A DNA stretch of 64,000 bases from Cryptomeria japonica (GCF_030272615.1 NC_081411.1:43581017-43645016), one strand, 5' to 3'. Counted from the stretch's first letter, positions 44,662 to 56,984 are shown. Notes: generated by a model from the letters alone, not told the origin. Made by a program: numbers and translations.

Positions 44662-45727
44662 TGTTAGGACCTGGAGGCAACTGAGAGGGGGGGGGGTGAA
44701 TCAATTGTCTAATAATTTCAACCCAAATATAACTTAATCAAACTTGATACTTAATACCGGTAAACCAAACTTAATGCCTGTAAATAGATTAATAGTTAAT
44801 ATCAATACCAGTGAAACTTAATGCATGAAACGGAAAGAGAAACAACATCCACAACATATAACACAAATATTTGTACATGGAAATCCTGTAAGGGGAAAAA
44901 CCATGGCGGGAAACCTTACCCACAATCAGATGATACTACTACAGATAGTATGTGTATACAAATGGGGTCTGCACATGCAAAAAGGCCAACCGCCTAGAGC
45001 TCACTACTCAATCACAAAATAGGAGTCTCACTGACTACAATTGGATGATTAAATCCAATGATAATGTATCGTTCAAAGTAGCATCTCCAATGCTGGATTC
45101 AGTACTGGTTAAGCTCTGATTATCTCCTTCTCTATGGTCTGCTCATATGATCTTCAATATTCACACATACCATGTTACAATACCATAACCATATACCTTC
45201 TACTTATTTTTTTAACTTCTTCCTTACATTATCTCACAAATGAGATCTTACATATATACCAAAACCTAAGACCAAATGTGTAGGTCGGCTCACTAAGAAT
45301 ATAACAATAAAATCAATTACAAGTAAGTCAAGATATGATGCATCATGTCGGCTCAACAATAATAACAATTAATTAAACTATCTCCATAACGTGACATGCT
45401 GATATGGAATAGATAATGTATGTCAGTCCATAACCTAAACCAATTTTCCGGTAACAGCAAATATGTCAACCCGATTAGACCAATAACCAAATCATCAAAA
45501 CCAAGTGTCCAAACCATGTCTTTGACATAACCAGGTGATCTCCAGATGATAACAAGTCATCCTTAGTGTCGATGAACAATATAACCTGCCGGTGAACCAA
45601 ATACTGATGACTATGCATAAGTCACTGAACTTGTCAGTGAACATAACCAAAGATCTCCAGAAGGATAAGTGTTGATAAGTTTTGACATCAATGACAAAAC
45701 CAATGCAACATATCCATAATACCAACA
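44662..45727 (-). repeat. 3' LTR of the nested copia, 1066 bp
   Basis: On the minus strand it starts TGTTGGTATTATGG after the polypurine tract and ends CCTCCAGGTCCTAACA. A C-run (10 bases) and TCTCAGT precede the end, as in the LTR at 2277-3242. A TATA-like GGTATATATGTAAG lies at about 45249-45262. Confidence 0.9.
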
Positions 45728-45745
45728 ATCTCCACCTTTGGCATT
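45728..45745 (-). promoter_or_regulatory. Polypurine tract of the nested copia
   Basis: The minus strand reads GCCAAAGGTGGAGAT directly before TGTTGG. It corresponds to the AAAGGGGGAGAT at 2265, with one G changed to T. Confidence 0.75.
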
Positions 45746-46478
45746 GATGGCAACACAAGATGGAAAAACCATCTAAGTGCCAAATCAGAAAAGCCAAACA
45801 CCAAAAACAAACAATCTCCTAAATAGATCAATACCAAAAATCAAAATACAAATGCAGAGAGTAAAAATCTCTCCCCCAATGAATAATCTCTCCCCAAAGG
45901 ACAATGTTTTAATGTTTTTCCATAGATATCTCTCCCCCTTTGACATCAAATGCCAAAGCAATACAAATACCAAATACAACCAATTCATAGAACCAATTAC
46001 AAATACCAACTGTTGTAACCAACTACTCCCCCTGAGAAGTAGCTCTCCTCCATCAAAGGCAAAAAATGATTTCTCTATAAATTTTGTCAGTTTGATGCTA
46101 AACATCAACTATCTAAGTCTCTACCAGTGAGGGTATAACCCCAAGCTACTCTCTGAGATATTCAAAAGTTTCCTTAGGCAAATGCTTAGTAAAGATGTCT
46201 GCAATCCACTCTTTAGTATTCACATAAACCAATCTCACTTCTTTTGCTTCAACATTCTCTTTCAGAAAATTGTATTTGATAGAAACATGTTTAGTTTTAG
46301 ATTGAAATACTGGATTCTTAGATATATCAATTGTTGTTGAATTACCACAATTGATGATTATAGGTTCTTTTCATTTTACCTTTATGTCCTTCAACATTTG
46401 CTTAATCCATAATACCTAAGTACAATTAGTTGCTGCTGCAACATATTCTGATTATATTGTTGATAATGATATACAACT
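45746..46478 (-). other. 3' untranslated part of the nested copia
   Basis: Between RNase H and the polypurine tract there is no recognisable protein. Words such as GGGGGAGATTATTCATTGG on the minus strand look like decayed polypurine-tract duplicates. No env-like ORF comparable to 1-1975 remains here. Confidence 0.5.
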
Positions 46479-46978
46479 TTATTTCTTGCTCAACCATGAA
46501 ATCAATCTACTACCAAGAAAGAATTCCTGACTGGTGGTGCTCTTTCTATCATCTAAATCTCCTACCCAATTAGCATCGGTGTATGCACATAAATCAAAAT
46601 TTTTATCTTTATGATACCATAAACCTAGATTTGTTGTGCCATGTAAATATCGGAAAATCCTTTTCACTGTTGATTTATGATTTTCTCTAGGATTACTTTG
46701 AAATATTGAAACAATACACACTGCATTCATTATATAAGGTCTTGTTTATGTCAAATATAGTAAACCTCCAATCATATATTTGTATCTTGTCAGATTAATA
46801 GGAGCTAAATCATCCTTCAATGATAGTTTATCAGTTGTAGTCATAGGAGTACTTACCAGTTTAGAGTTTTCCATACCAAACTTTTTCAATAATTCCTTCA
46901 AGTACTTTGATTGACATAATAATATACCTTTATCAGTCTATGAAATCTGCAATCCTAAAAATAATTTTATCTCCCCAA
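46479..46978 (-). pseudogene. RNase H region of the nested copia
   Basis: The minus strand gives HKSTVKRIFRYLHGTTNLGL, then CAYTDANWVGDLDDRKSTTS, the copia RNase H core with its first Asp and the DDRKST block. Upstream (46978-46730) the RT connection region is broken by stops and frame changes relative to RT. Confidence 0.85.
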
Positions 46979-47698
46979 TCATAGACATTCAAATTCTTCC
47001 TGCATCTTATTAGAAAAGTCTTTGCACAATCCATCTTCTCCTCCAAAAATTATGTCATCAACAAAAACTTCAATAGCCAAAATGTCTTCATTAGTCACTT
47101 TGAAATATAAGTTGCTATCAACATTGCCTTTAGTGTAACCAAACTTCAAAAGATATTTGTCCAATCTAGCATACCAAGCTCTAGGAGCTTGCTTCAATCC
47201 ATATAAAGCTTTCCTTAATCTACAAACCATATCTTTATCATTTGTCAATGAAAATCCATCAGGTTGTTCAATGTAAACTTCCTCTTCAAGATCACCATTC
47301 AAAAATTCACATTTAACATCCATTTGATATACATTGTAGTTCTTGTGTGCTACAAATGCCAGAAATAATCTAGCTGCCTCAATTCTAGCTACCGGTGCAA
47401 AGGTTTCATTGTAATCAATTCCCTCTTTCTGTGAATATCCTTTACATGCTAATCTTGCTTTGTTTCTGATTACCTTACCATCTTCATTAAGTTTGTTTCT
47501 GAATACCCATTTAGTTCCAATTACTTTTTTATTTTTAGGTCGGGGAACTAATGTCCATGTATTGTTCTTTTCAATTTGTTCCAATTCATCTTCCATAGCT
47601 TTAATCCAATGTTTATCTTCACATGCCTCAATGACAGATGTTGGTTCAATTTGATAAATTAAACATGCCTCTTCATTTTCTAGTCTTCCTCTTCTCAT
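46979..47698 (-). pseudogene. Copia reverse transcriptase of the nested element
   Basis: One 239-codon open frame. Blocks are [69 protein letters not shown] (first catalytic Asp), [16 protein letters not shown] and VFVDDIIFG (the YVDD box as FVDD). It is the best kept part of the element. It lies in a different frame from integrase, so at least one shift separates them. Confidence 0.92.
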
Positions 47699-47951
47699 AA
47701 CTCCTTGATACTTATTCCCAATTATTTGACTTTTAGAGTGATTCTGTGGAATTCTCTGATGACGTCAGTGTGACTGGATCAATAATCTGTATCGGTGCAC
47801 TCTGTATAGGTTCATTTGTGATTATCTCAATTGTCGGTTCAGAATCCATAGACCTTGAATTTCTTCTAAAATGTTCATCTATCTTCACATTTGCACTCTC
47901 AATGATTTTCTACAATCTTTTATTAAAACATCTATATGCTTTTCTCTTAGA

Positions 47952-49325
47952 TTAATAACCAAAAAATATTCCTTCATCACTTCTAGGATCAAATTTACCA
48001 ATATACTCATCTCTCCTAATGTAACATTTGCTTCCAAATATTTTGAAGTACTTAAGAGTAGGAATATTACCAAACCATAATTGATAGGGTGTCTTACTAG
48101 TTTTACCTTTGATGTGAACTCTATTGAAACTATAAACCATTGTTTTTACTGCTTCTCTCCAATACACATGAGGTAGATTTGCTTCTAATATCATGCTTCT
48201 AGCTGCATCCAGAATAGTTCTATTCTTCTTTTCCACAACTCCATTTTGTTGAGGCGTCCAGGGTGCTGATAGTTGTCTTTTAATTCCATTCACTTCACAA
48301 AATGTATTGAACTCCTTGAATGTAAATTCACCTCCTTGATCTAATCTTAAACATTTGATTTTCTTACTGGTTTCATTCTCTACAAGTGCCTTGAATAATT
48401 TGAATTTCCCAAAAGCTTCTAATTTCTCCCTGAGAAAAGTAACCCAACACATTCTAGAATAATCATCAATGATTAGCATAAAGTATCTATCTCCCTGTAG
48501 ACTTCTTGTTCTTGCTGGACCATATAATTTAGTATGAATTAAATCAAGAATATAATTGGTTTTCTCAGAAATACTCTTAAAAGTTGTTCTAACTTGCTTT
48601 CCCATTTGGCATTCCTTACATACCAGACTATAATGTTTTACAATCTTAGGTAAATCCCTTATTGCCTTAGATGAGCTAATCTTTACAATGCAATCAAAAT
48701 TCACATGACGGAGTCTTTTATGCCATAACCAACTTTCATCAATATGTGCAATCAAGCATGTCTTTTCATTGTTATTCAAATGAAATATATTACCTCTAGT
48801 CTGATTACTGGTTGCAATTTCCAAACCAGTTCTATTCATGATTTTGCATTGACCATTCTTGAATTGTAGCTGAAATCCCTTTTCAACTAATTGACCAACA
48901 CTCAAAAGATTATGCTTCAAACCTTCAACATAATAAACATTGTCAGTATTATGCTTACCATCAAAAGATATAGTGCCTTTTCCTCTAATCAAACAAGCTT
49001 TGTAATCACCAAATCTTACTAGACCTCCATTGTATTCCTGAAAAGATAAGAATTTACTTTTACCACCAGTCATATGATGTGAACATCTAGAATCTACAAT
49101 CCATTCATCCTTTTCTTCAATTTTAATTGTCAAGGCCTGCTCTACCGGTGGAATAGTAGGTGTTGGTTGATCTTCTGTTATTGCAACAAAAGCACATCCA
49201 TTGTCTGTCGGTTCTTCATCAGAATCATCAGTAACTCCTTCATTAGCATAATAACATGATTTGTCTCTATTCTTCTTAAATATGTATCTTTGGTATTCAG
49301 GGTTAGGCTTATATGTTCTTTTAGC
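47952..49325 (-). pseudogene. Copia protease and integrase, both with active-site loss
   Basis: An open stretch of 393 codons (49133-47952) contains EWIVDSRCSHHMTG, where the protease D-S-G is D-S-R. The GAG-pre-integrase zinc domain is intact (LWHKRLRHVN, VCKECQMGK). The integrase core follows: the first catalytic Asp (normally H-T-D-L) is lysine in IHTKLYGP, the second is present in LRLDQGGEF, and the glutamate in PQQNGVVEKKN. It ends in YIGKFDPRSDEGIFFGY. The protein cannot be active as it stands. Confidence 0.92.
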
Positions 49326-50226
49326 TTATTCTCTCAATCTTGCATGTCTATCAGGGCATCTAGATGCCATATGACCAATTTTATTATAGTTAAAATATTT
49401 AAAGGGTGCTTTACCTTCATACTTACTTCCAACAGGACCTTTAGGCATTTTCCTTGCAAATAGTGCTTCAAGTTCTTCTAGTTCTTCATTTTCCCTCCCG
49501 ATGTCTTCAAGTTCTCTTGCATAAAGTGCTTTCCAATCATATTTATCAGCTGATGATGAAGATGTTGCAGATAATGATGCTTTGAAGGCTAAATTTGTCT
49601 TAATTGTAGCAACAAGACCAAATTCCTCAAGATCAAATGCTGAAAATTTTCTAACCAAGGAATCTCTAGATACTGATGGTATTAGGCATAGTTCTTAACT
49701 CATTAATAGCAGTTAATTTCATTTTGTATGCCAATGGTAATTCTCTTAAAACTTTAGAAACAATTTCATCTTCACTTACAGAACCTCCACAACATTATAT
49801 TCCCAAAACAATTTCATTAAACCTTTCCATAAAAGCAAAAATTCTTTCATCTTCTTCTATTTTCAGATTTTCATACCTGACCCAGAAGCATTCTAGTTTT
49901 ACAATTTCGATAGTGGTATAACCTTCATTCAATGTTTCCAATTTATCCCAAATAGCTTTAGCAGTAGATCAGTCTAATAATCCCATGATTTTCTGATTTG
50001 TCAAGGCACTCAAAAGTGCTTCTCTTACTTTGCAATCATTCTCTTGATCCTTACCCAATGTAGTTGGATTAGGTTGACTCGATGTAGGACCAACATAGCC
50101 ATTCTGTGTAACATCCCATATGTCTTTTCCAATGCAATTCAGATGTGTCTCCAACCTAATCTTCCATATACCATAATTAGTTCCATCAAGTTTCGGACTG
50201 TCCTTCCTGAAATAGTTAGTTGCCAT
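49326..50226 (-). pseudogene. Copia gag of the nested element
   Basis: Start ATG 50226 (MATNYFRKDSPKLDGTNYGI), about 45 bases inside the primer site. Capsid blocks are WKIRLETHLNCIGKDIWDV and IMGLLD(stop), then LELPLAYKMKL-like sequence, a frame change near 49675, and KYDWKALYARELEDI. The zinc knuckle reads YFNYNKIGHMASRCP, with its first two cysteines changed to tyrosine. Stop near 49325. Confidence 0.9.
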
Positions 50227-50269
50227 AGAATCTCCTCAAGTTGTTAAACTTCTACAAAAAGAGGACTTA

Positions 50270-50283
50270 GCTCTAATACCAAT
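50270..50283 (-). promoter_or_regulatory. Primer binding site of the nested copia
   Basis: The minus strand ATTGGTATTAGAGC follows the LTR end CCTAACA. It is the initiator-tRNA-Met type with one C-to-T change from TGGTATCAGAGC. Confidence 0.85.
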
Positions 50284-51332
50284 TGTTAGGACCTAGAGGA
50301 AACTTAGAGGGGGGCATGAATCAGTTGTCTAATAATTTCAACCCAAATATAATTTAATCAAACTTGATACTTAATATCGGTAAACCAAACTTAATGTCAG
50401 TAAACAGATTAACAGTTAGTATCAATACCGGTGAAACTTAATGCATGAAACACAAAAAGAAACAACATCCACAACACATAACACAAATATTTGTATGTGG
50501 AAACCCTGTAAGGGGAAAAACCACGATGGGAAACCTTACCCACAATCAGATGATACTATTGCAAATAGTATGTGTATATAAATGGGGTCTGCACATGCAG
50601 AAAGGCCAACTGTCTAGAGCTCACTACTCAATCGCAAAATAGGAGTCTCACTGACTACAATTGGATGATTAAATCCAATGATAATGTACTGTTCAAAGTA
50701 GCATCTCCAATGCTAGATTCAGTACCAGTTAAGCTCTGATTATCTCCTTCTCTATGGTCTACTCATATGATCTTCAATATTCACACATACCATGTTACAA
50801 TACCATAACCATATACCTTCTACTTATTTTTTCACTTCTTCCTTACATTATCTCACAAATGAGATCTTATATGCATACCAAAACCTAAGACCAAATGTGT
50901 AGGTCGACTTACTAAGAATATTGCAATAAAATCAATTACAAGTCAAGATGCGATGCATCATGTCGGCTCAACAATAATACCAATTAATTAAACCATCTTC
51001 ATAATGTGTCGTGCTGATCAGGAATAGATAACTCATGTCGACCCATAACCTAGATCAATTTGCCAATAACAGCAAATATGTCAACCGGATTAGACCAATA
51101 AGAAAATCATCAAAACCAAGTGTCAAAACCATGTCTTCGACATAACCAAGTGATCTCCATATGATAACAAGTCATCCTCAATGTCGGTGAACAATATAAC
51201 CTGTCAGTGAACCAAATACCGGTGACTGTGCATAAGTCACTGAACTTGTCGATGAACATAACCAAAGATCTCTAGAAGGATAAGTGTTGACATCAATGAT
51301 AAAACCAATGCAACATATTCATAATACCAATA
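50284..51332 (-). repeat. 5' LTR of the nested copia, 1049 bp
   Basis: It matches 44662-45727 throughout. Its outer end reads ACCAATA instead of ACCAACA, one C-to-T change, and is followed directly by the GTCAT duplication. The G/C homopolymer is shorter here. Confidence 0.9.
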
Positions 51333-52113
51333 GTCATATTGTGTCCTAAGGGGTCATAACACACCATATGACCCGTTAGCACACAATATGATTCCTAACA
51401 ACACCTAAGGGGTCATATGGTGTCCTAAGGGGTCATAGGATACCATATGACCCCTTAGGACACTATACAACCCATAACAACACCATATTGTGTCCTAAAG
51501 GGTCATATGGTGTCCTAAGGGGTCATAGGACACCATATGACCCCTTAGGACACCATATGACCCATAACAACACCATATGGTGTCCTAAGGGGTCATAGGA
51601 CACCATATGACACCTGAGGACATCGTATGACCCATATTGACACTATATGGTGTTCGAAGGGGTCATATGGTGTCCTAAGAGGTCATAGGACACCATATGA
51701 CCCTTTAGAACACAATATGACCCCTAATGACACCTAAGGGGTCATATAGTTTCCTAAGGGGTCATAGGACACCATATAACCCCTTAGGACACAATATGAA
51801 CCCTAACAACATGTAAGGGGTTATATGGTGTCTTAAGGGGTCATAGAATACTATATGACCCCTTAGGGCACCATATAACCCATAACAACACTATATGGTG
51901 TCCTAACGGGTCACATGGTGTCTTAAGGGATCATAGGACACCATATGACCCCTTAGGACACCATACAACCCATAACAACACCATATGGTGTCCTAAGGGG
52001 TCATAGAATACCATGTGACCCATTAGTATGCAATATGATCCCTAGTGACACCTAAGGGGTCCTATGGTGTCCTATGGGGCCATAGAACACCATATGACCC
52101 CTTAGAACATCAT
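51333..52113. repeat. Palindromic satellite array, right part
   Basis: It continues the array broken at 44661, with the same direct and inverted 20-base units. It ends where the right inverted-repeat block begins (CATATGACTTGCC). Confidence 0.9.
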
Positions 52114-52115
52114 AT

Positions 52116-52278
52116 GACTTGCCAAATGGTTTGCTTGGGAGAATACCAACCCTTTGGGTTAGATTTGCCTTGGGCATCCAACCCATAGGTTTGGATGACC
52201 TTTTCATGCCAATGACGCATTTTTATGAAAAGTTCAAAACAGGCACCTTTTTGGTACCACAACTTCATGCACTTACCC
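52116..52278 (-). repeat. Right inverted-repeat end
   Basis: Its reverse complement matches the left end in two blocks: 52116-52210 with 41822-41915, and about 52240-52278 with 41021-41060. The 750 bases between these blocks on the left are reduced to about 30 on the right, so the right end is a shortened copy. Confidence 0.75.
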
Positions 52279-54409
52279 ATTTACGCTTCCTTGGAGTTCT
52301 TCCTAACATGAAGAACCATGGACCCTGCATGAAAAATTCTAGTGACTTGAAACTAGCAATGGATGAAATTTGGTGCAACATGAAAATATCCAACAAGCAT
52401 ATCACCTATGACTATGTAGTCTGATTTTCATGATATGGTAGGAGGTAAGAAAATAAATTAACATTTTTACATCATATTGATTAAACACTTTGGCCAAATA
52501 TTTATGCTGACTATCGACAGGTAAATAAGGTGTCAAGATTTACCCTCTCCTTTCGTTCCATATTCGACACCCACCCAATACACACATGATACACAATTAA
52601 CACACAACCATGCATTTAAGGGCTAAGACAAATGTACATGTGCATGGAAAAGTTACAAGAGTTCTTAAGTGCATACAATAGCATATGAAATTTTACATAA
52701 ATACATACAAGAGCATATAGAGATTACAAGAGTATACAAGAACAATCAAGTGCATTCAAAACACATAAGTGTAATAATGAGCATGCCAAAATTAATATAT
52801 TCAATCTCATAAGTTCCAAGAATCTTATACATAACCCCTTTAAAATATGTGGCTAATGTATTTGTCAATTGTATTTCCATGGATAATCTACACCTTATTA
52901 GGTATTCTTTAAGAAGTTAATTATGGCAAGCATCACTGACTTATAAAATATTATTAAGGTCAACACTCTATCATCTTTATGTTTAACTTATATGGATATT
53001 GATCACATTATATTACTTCTAGTTTAGGATTAGATAACACAATTAAGCATGCATAGTATTCTCAACTAGGTCTAAAGTACACAAGAACCTAATTGTTCCC
53101 TTAGTCAACCATGTACCATTTTACTCATGTAGATTCTTATGTCATTTCGAGATAGTCAAAGGTTATCCTCAACCAATACTTATGAAACTTATATTACATT
53201 GACCCCTTATTTGTATATGGTTATAAGGTTTATAAACCTAACAAATAGTATATAGGGAATGAATAAGGTTACAACAAGAAATCTATATTCTATAAGTGCT
53301 TCCATCCAAAGATAAGCCAATGACTCTTCTAAGACATGATTTTTTTATATGCATATCCCTTCAATAAGATATAAAAATTTATCAAGCCTAAGTTGTAATA
53401 AATATCTTATATTTATCTAAACACATTTTGAGACCTTAATCTTCTTTCCAAATAGCATACTTGAACTAGATAATAAAAGTAGGCATATTTCATCTTATAC
53501 CATCCTTGAGAGGTATCTACTAAAATAAATAGAAACTATTGATAGTTTTTGTATGAAATATATTATTCTATCAATATAGATTATCTATGAACCCCTTAGT
53601 AAGGATAAAAAAATCAAGATACTTTGTAATCAACATGAAGTTTTCCTCTCTTACACACACATACTTAGAGACCTTAGACCCTCAAGAAAAATATCTTTTG
53701 ACTAAGCTAGCTTTATATATATGAGTATCTTAATTTAACAAAATTTTATATAAATTAAGAAAATATTTCTAATAATATAACAAATTATTATAATGTTTAT
53801 TGTCTATGAAAAAGCATCCACCGACTATGATTCAGTCAAATACTGCACTAATTCATATGAGTTGCACATCTATGTTATTTCTAGGTATAGTGTATCTCAA
53901 AAAACATTCTTTGGGTCTTGTGTATGTTATTTCTAGCTATAGTTCCTAGTCGAGAGAAAGGAAAAATGGTAACTAAAAATAGTAGAGCATTTGGGTCTTG
54001 TGGAATCGCATGCAACAAATATATGGCCTCAATCTGAAAGATGTGAGGTATTTTACATCTAAGCAAGTATAAATCATAAACATGTTATAATTTTTTTTCT
54101 GCTGTATGATTGTTTAGAATGAGTGAGTCAAGTCATTAATAGTATTTAGTTTGTTTTTAATGAATCTACATTCGTAGTTGAGTGTTAGTGATAATTTATA
54201 GGTAGAAGTTAAATTGTTATAGTATCTCAAATTGTCATTGGGTCCATATTCACAAGTCAATAATGGTCATGTTATCAAAAGTATAAAAAAAGAAAAAAAA
54301 ACATTATTTCAATTATAATTGGATGCACTTTCACTTGTATGCAACATCCCCACATTATGGGGGACATTCTTAAATTAAGCTTTAGAGTAAAATAATATTT
54401 CGTTTAAAA
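52279..54409. other. AT-rich non-coding DNA, no gene or repeat recognised
   Basis: There are no protein-like frames, LTR starts or tandem arrays that I can support. Composition is strongly AT. The phrase TTTGGGTCTTGTG recurs at about 53910 and 53990. Confidence 0.5.
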
Positions 54410-55320
54410 TATTAAAAAAAATAGTATATTAATAGAGAATTTTGAAGGTTCAAAATTCCATACATGGCAAATTAGATTACGGTTGACCCTTATTGAAAAG
54501 GATTTGTGGGATATAGTAAGTGGAGCAACAACAAGGCCAAGTGATGTTGATGAAAGCGCAAAGTGGACTTCGAAGGATTGAAGATCAATAGCTTCGATTG
54601 GTCTTGGACTTTCAAATGCATACCTTCACCACATTTACTTATCAAAGACCTCCAATGAAGTGTGGGCTAATTTTAGAGCTTTGTTTGGATCAAAAGAATA
54701 AAGTGCAAACATGGGCTTAAAGCAAAAATTATTCGAGCAGTTGAAAATGATATAAGTTGACAACATTGTTCAACATATCAGTAATTTTCACTCCCTATTT
54801 AATCAACTACTTGGGATAGATGCTAAAGTAGATGATGATGATTCAAAAACTATTTTGTTAAATAACATGCCTCCTAGTTATGGTATATTGTATTCACATT
54901 AAACAAAGTAGATGCTAGCCTAAAAGATACAATTCCACTCTAATTAATGAAGAAGCTAAGAAAATGGACCCAACTATGGATGAAACTGCAATGCTTAGTT
55001 AAACAAGCCCAACCATTCCTTCGAATCCAATTCTTATACATCAAAGGGAAGCCTTTTCTTCAAGAATAGAATTTTGTGCTACTATTGTAAGAAGAAGGGA
55101 CACGTTGTAATAAATTTCACTCAGCATGCCAATGATCTCCTTGATTGCAAGTTAAATACAAATAAGGCATTGGCTATAGATGATCATGAAGAATACATTC
55201 ATGGGATGGCTACTAAAAGCACTCCACACAAAGATAGTGAGGAGGAATATGTTCTCTCAATCAAATATATTGGAGGATGGAGACACAAGAGGTTGGAGGA
55301 CATTCAATGACCTCTCATCA
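54410..55320 (+). pseudogene. Ty1/copia gag remnant
   Basis: Plus-strand frames give FEGSKFHTWQIRLRLTLIEK, DLWDIVSG, LSNAYLHHIYLSKTSNEVWA, LKQKLFEQLKM and HISNFHSLFNQLLGIDAKVD, in the order of a copia capsid. After about 150 bases in shifted frames a zinc knuckle CYYCKKKGHVVINF follows (55074-55115), its last cysteine changed to phenylalanine. Several TAG/TGA stops and shifts occur. No protease or LTRs were found next to it; the Tat LTR starts soon after. Confidence 0.8.
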
Positions 55321-55559
55321 ATCACTACCAATGGGGTCGTGAAATTACATTAGTGATAAAACTATTACTGCCAAAAGGACTCAAGCCAAGATCAATTTCT
55401 AGGTGGTAACATAAACTGTCTCATATCATTTGTGATTACAAAGGCAATGATCTATAATGTTGGTAGAAGATGCAACAACGAGGGCTTGGTGTTTAAGCTC
55501 TTTATGTAAGTGATTGGATGTGTTTGTACCCAATTATTATTGCCAGTTGTTTATATATA
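55321..55559. other. Short non-coding junction
   Basis: This lies between the gag remnant and the Tat LTR. Nothing recognised. The exact LTR end may lie inside it. Confidence 0.4.
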
Positions 55560-56970
55560 CCTAAAATATAGTTAATGTCAATTAAGATCAAATATCAAGC
55601 ATACCAATGAAATATTATAAGTGAAGGATTTAATAAACAAAACAAGTTAAACACACAATCCCTCCAATACATCCCATTGTTCTCTATATCATAGGATTCC
55701 TCAAGTCATGGTTGCTCTCAGATCATTGAGCAACTAACCTTTGGAATGACAACTCAAAGAATGAGTGATATGTGATTAAAATGATTTATATGAAAAGCAA
55801 ATAAGATCTATATGATGATAACAAAGCTTGCCAAGATGAAGATTTATGCTATGATAATGAAGCTAAACATGATATGCTAACATGATATATGCTAAACTAA
55901 TGGTTAAAATGCTTCAAAATGTTAAAGATTATGATTAAAACAAGGAGAAGCAAAGCTAAGATTTGATGACTTTGATAGACTATAAGTTGGATGCATAAGA
56001 ACCTGTGATCCTTGATAATGAGGGAATGAGGCCTATTTATAGAAGAAATGGGCAATTGGATGGTCAAGATTGAATAATGTTAACAAGGATCGGGATTGCA
56101 GGATCCCCAATCCATGTTTACAATTTTCACCAATGAAATGGTGACAATTGTCAGCATGAGAAGGCTTGAGAGGAAAGAGAAGAGGCATTAAATGCCTGAG
56201 AATACATGGTGGTTACCCTAGGGGGTTTGCCTAGGGTTAAGTTAATGGATAAATTTTTTATCCAAAGGACAAACTCTTGTGCAAGGGTTAAAGGGATAAC
56301 CATGGTTAAAGAAATGAATGGTTGAAGAAACCTTGTGGGTTAAATGGATGGCTGAGTTAGAGAGAAAGTATCTAACCAAGGGTCAAGGTTGAGATAATCA
56401 TTAATGGTTATGTAAGAGCCTTACAAGTTTTGTAAGACTTTGGAGGTTATCTTGTTGAAGAAATAAAGCTTTTAATTCTTTATGAAGACTTTGCATATTT
56501 TTGAGAAGTGACTCCTTCTTAAGGAATGTGCAAATGATTAGAAGGGGATTAGGCTAAATTGGAAGTGATTATAAGAATCTAGAAGAAAGGATTAGTGGCT
56601 AAGTGGATTTTTAGGAGAATGCAAGTGGGAGGTTTTTTAGGATTTAATTGGAATAATCAATTATTGGTTGCAACTTGCATTTGATGGATTTTTGAAAAAT
56701 ATTGATTTATTTAAATGGGTGAAGGGTATTTAATTAAATGTAAATTTTATTAAATGTAAAAGGGGGTCTAATTAAATAAACATGATTTATTTAATTAAAG
56801 GTCTGAATTTGGCTAGATAAATTAAATCAAATAAATTAAATAATTTATTTAATTATCAGAGGAAGGAGGTGAATTAATTAAATCTTAATTTAACCAATAG
56901 AATAATTTCTAGTGAATTAAATTAATATTAAATATTTATTTAATTTGGTGGTCATATTTATGTGTCTACA
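55560..56970 (-). repeat. Tat-type LTR (element C), minus orientation, left end approximate
   Basis: On the minus strand it begins TGTAGACACATAAATATG right after the polypurine tract. A TATA box (CTATAAATAGGCC) lies at about 56034-56046. It is collinear with the LTR at 5500-7243 and, in reverse, with 39632-40700. Confidence 0.7.
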
Positions 56971-56984
56971 TTTTGCCCCTCTTT
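56971..56984 (-). promoter_or_regulatory. Polypurine tract of Tat element C
   Basis: The minus strand reads AAAGAGGGGCAAAA before TGTAGACAC. It is identical to the tract at 8031-8044. Confidence 0.8.

Larger units (their letters stand above)
44662..51332 (-). mobile_element. Sirevirus-like Ty1/copia element, 6671 bp, nested in the satellite
   Basis: Complete in structure: LTR, gag, protease-integrase, RT, RNase H and LTR on the minus strand. The perfect 5-bp target duplication GTCAT lies at 44657-44661 and 51333-51337, inside satellite units. LTRs are 1066 and 1049 bp. About 10 % difference is seen in the first 230 bases compared by eye, mostly transitions, so the insertion is old. The coding frame carries stops and shifts, and two catalytic sites are lost. 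Confidence 0.92.
41021..52278. mobile_element. Inverted-repeat-bounded element, large copy, carrying satellite and nested copia
   Basis: The left end GGGTATGTGCACCAAGTTGT and the right end, read in reverse, GGGTAAGTGCATGAAGTTGT, are followed in both by GGTACCAAAA. A second inverted block pairs 41822-41915 with 52116-52210. Without the nested 6671-bp copia the element is about 4.6 kb. Contents from left: about 1 kb head shared with 15325, inverted block, polypyrimidine tract, palindromic satellite. No transposase is seen. The exact ends and target duplication are not resolved. It is probably a foldback-like, non-autonomous DNA element; this class is inference. Confidence 0.55.

Noticed and set aside
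47460-48080. Plus-strand open frames across the copia RT and integrase
   Set aside because: Antisense shadows of well-identified copia domains.
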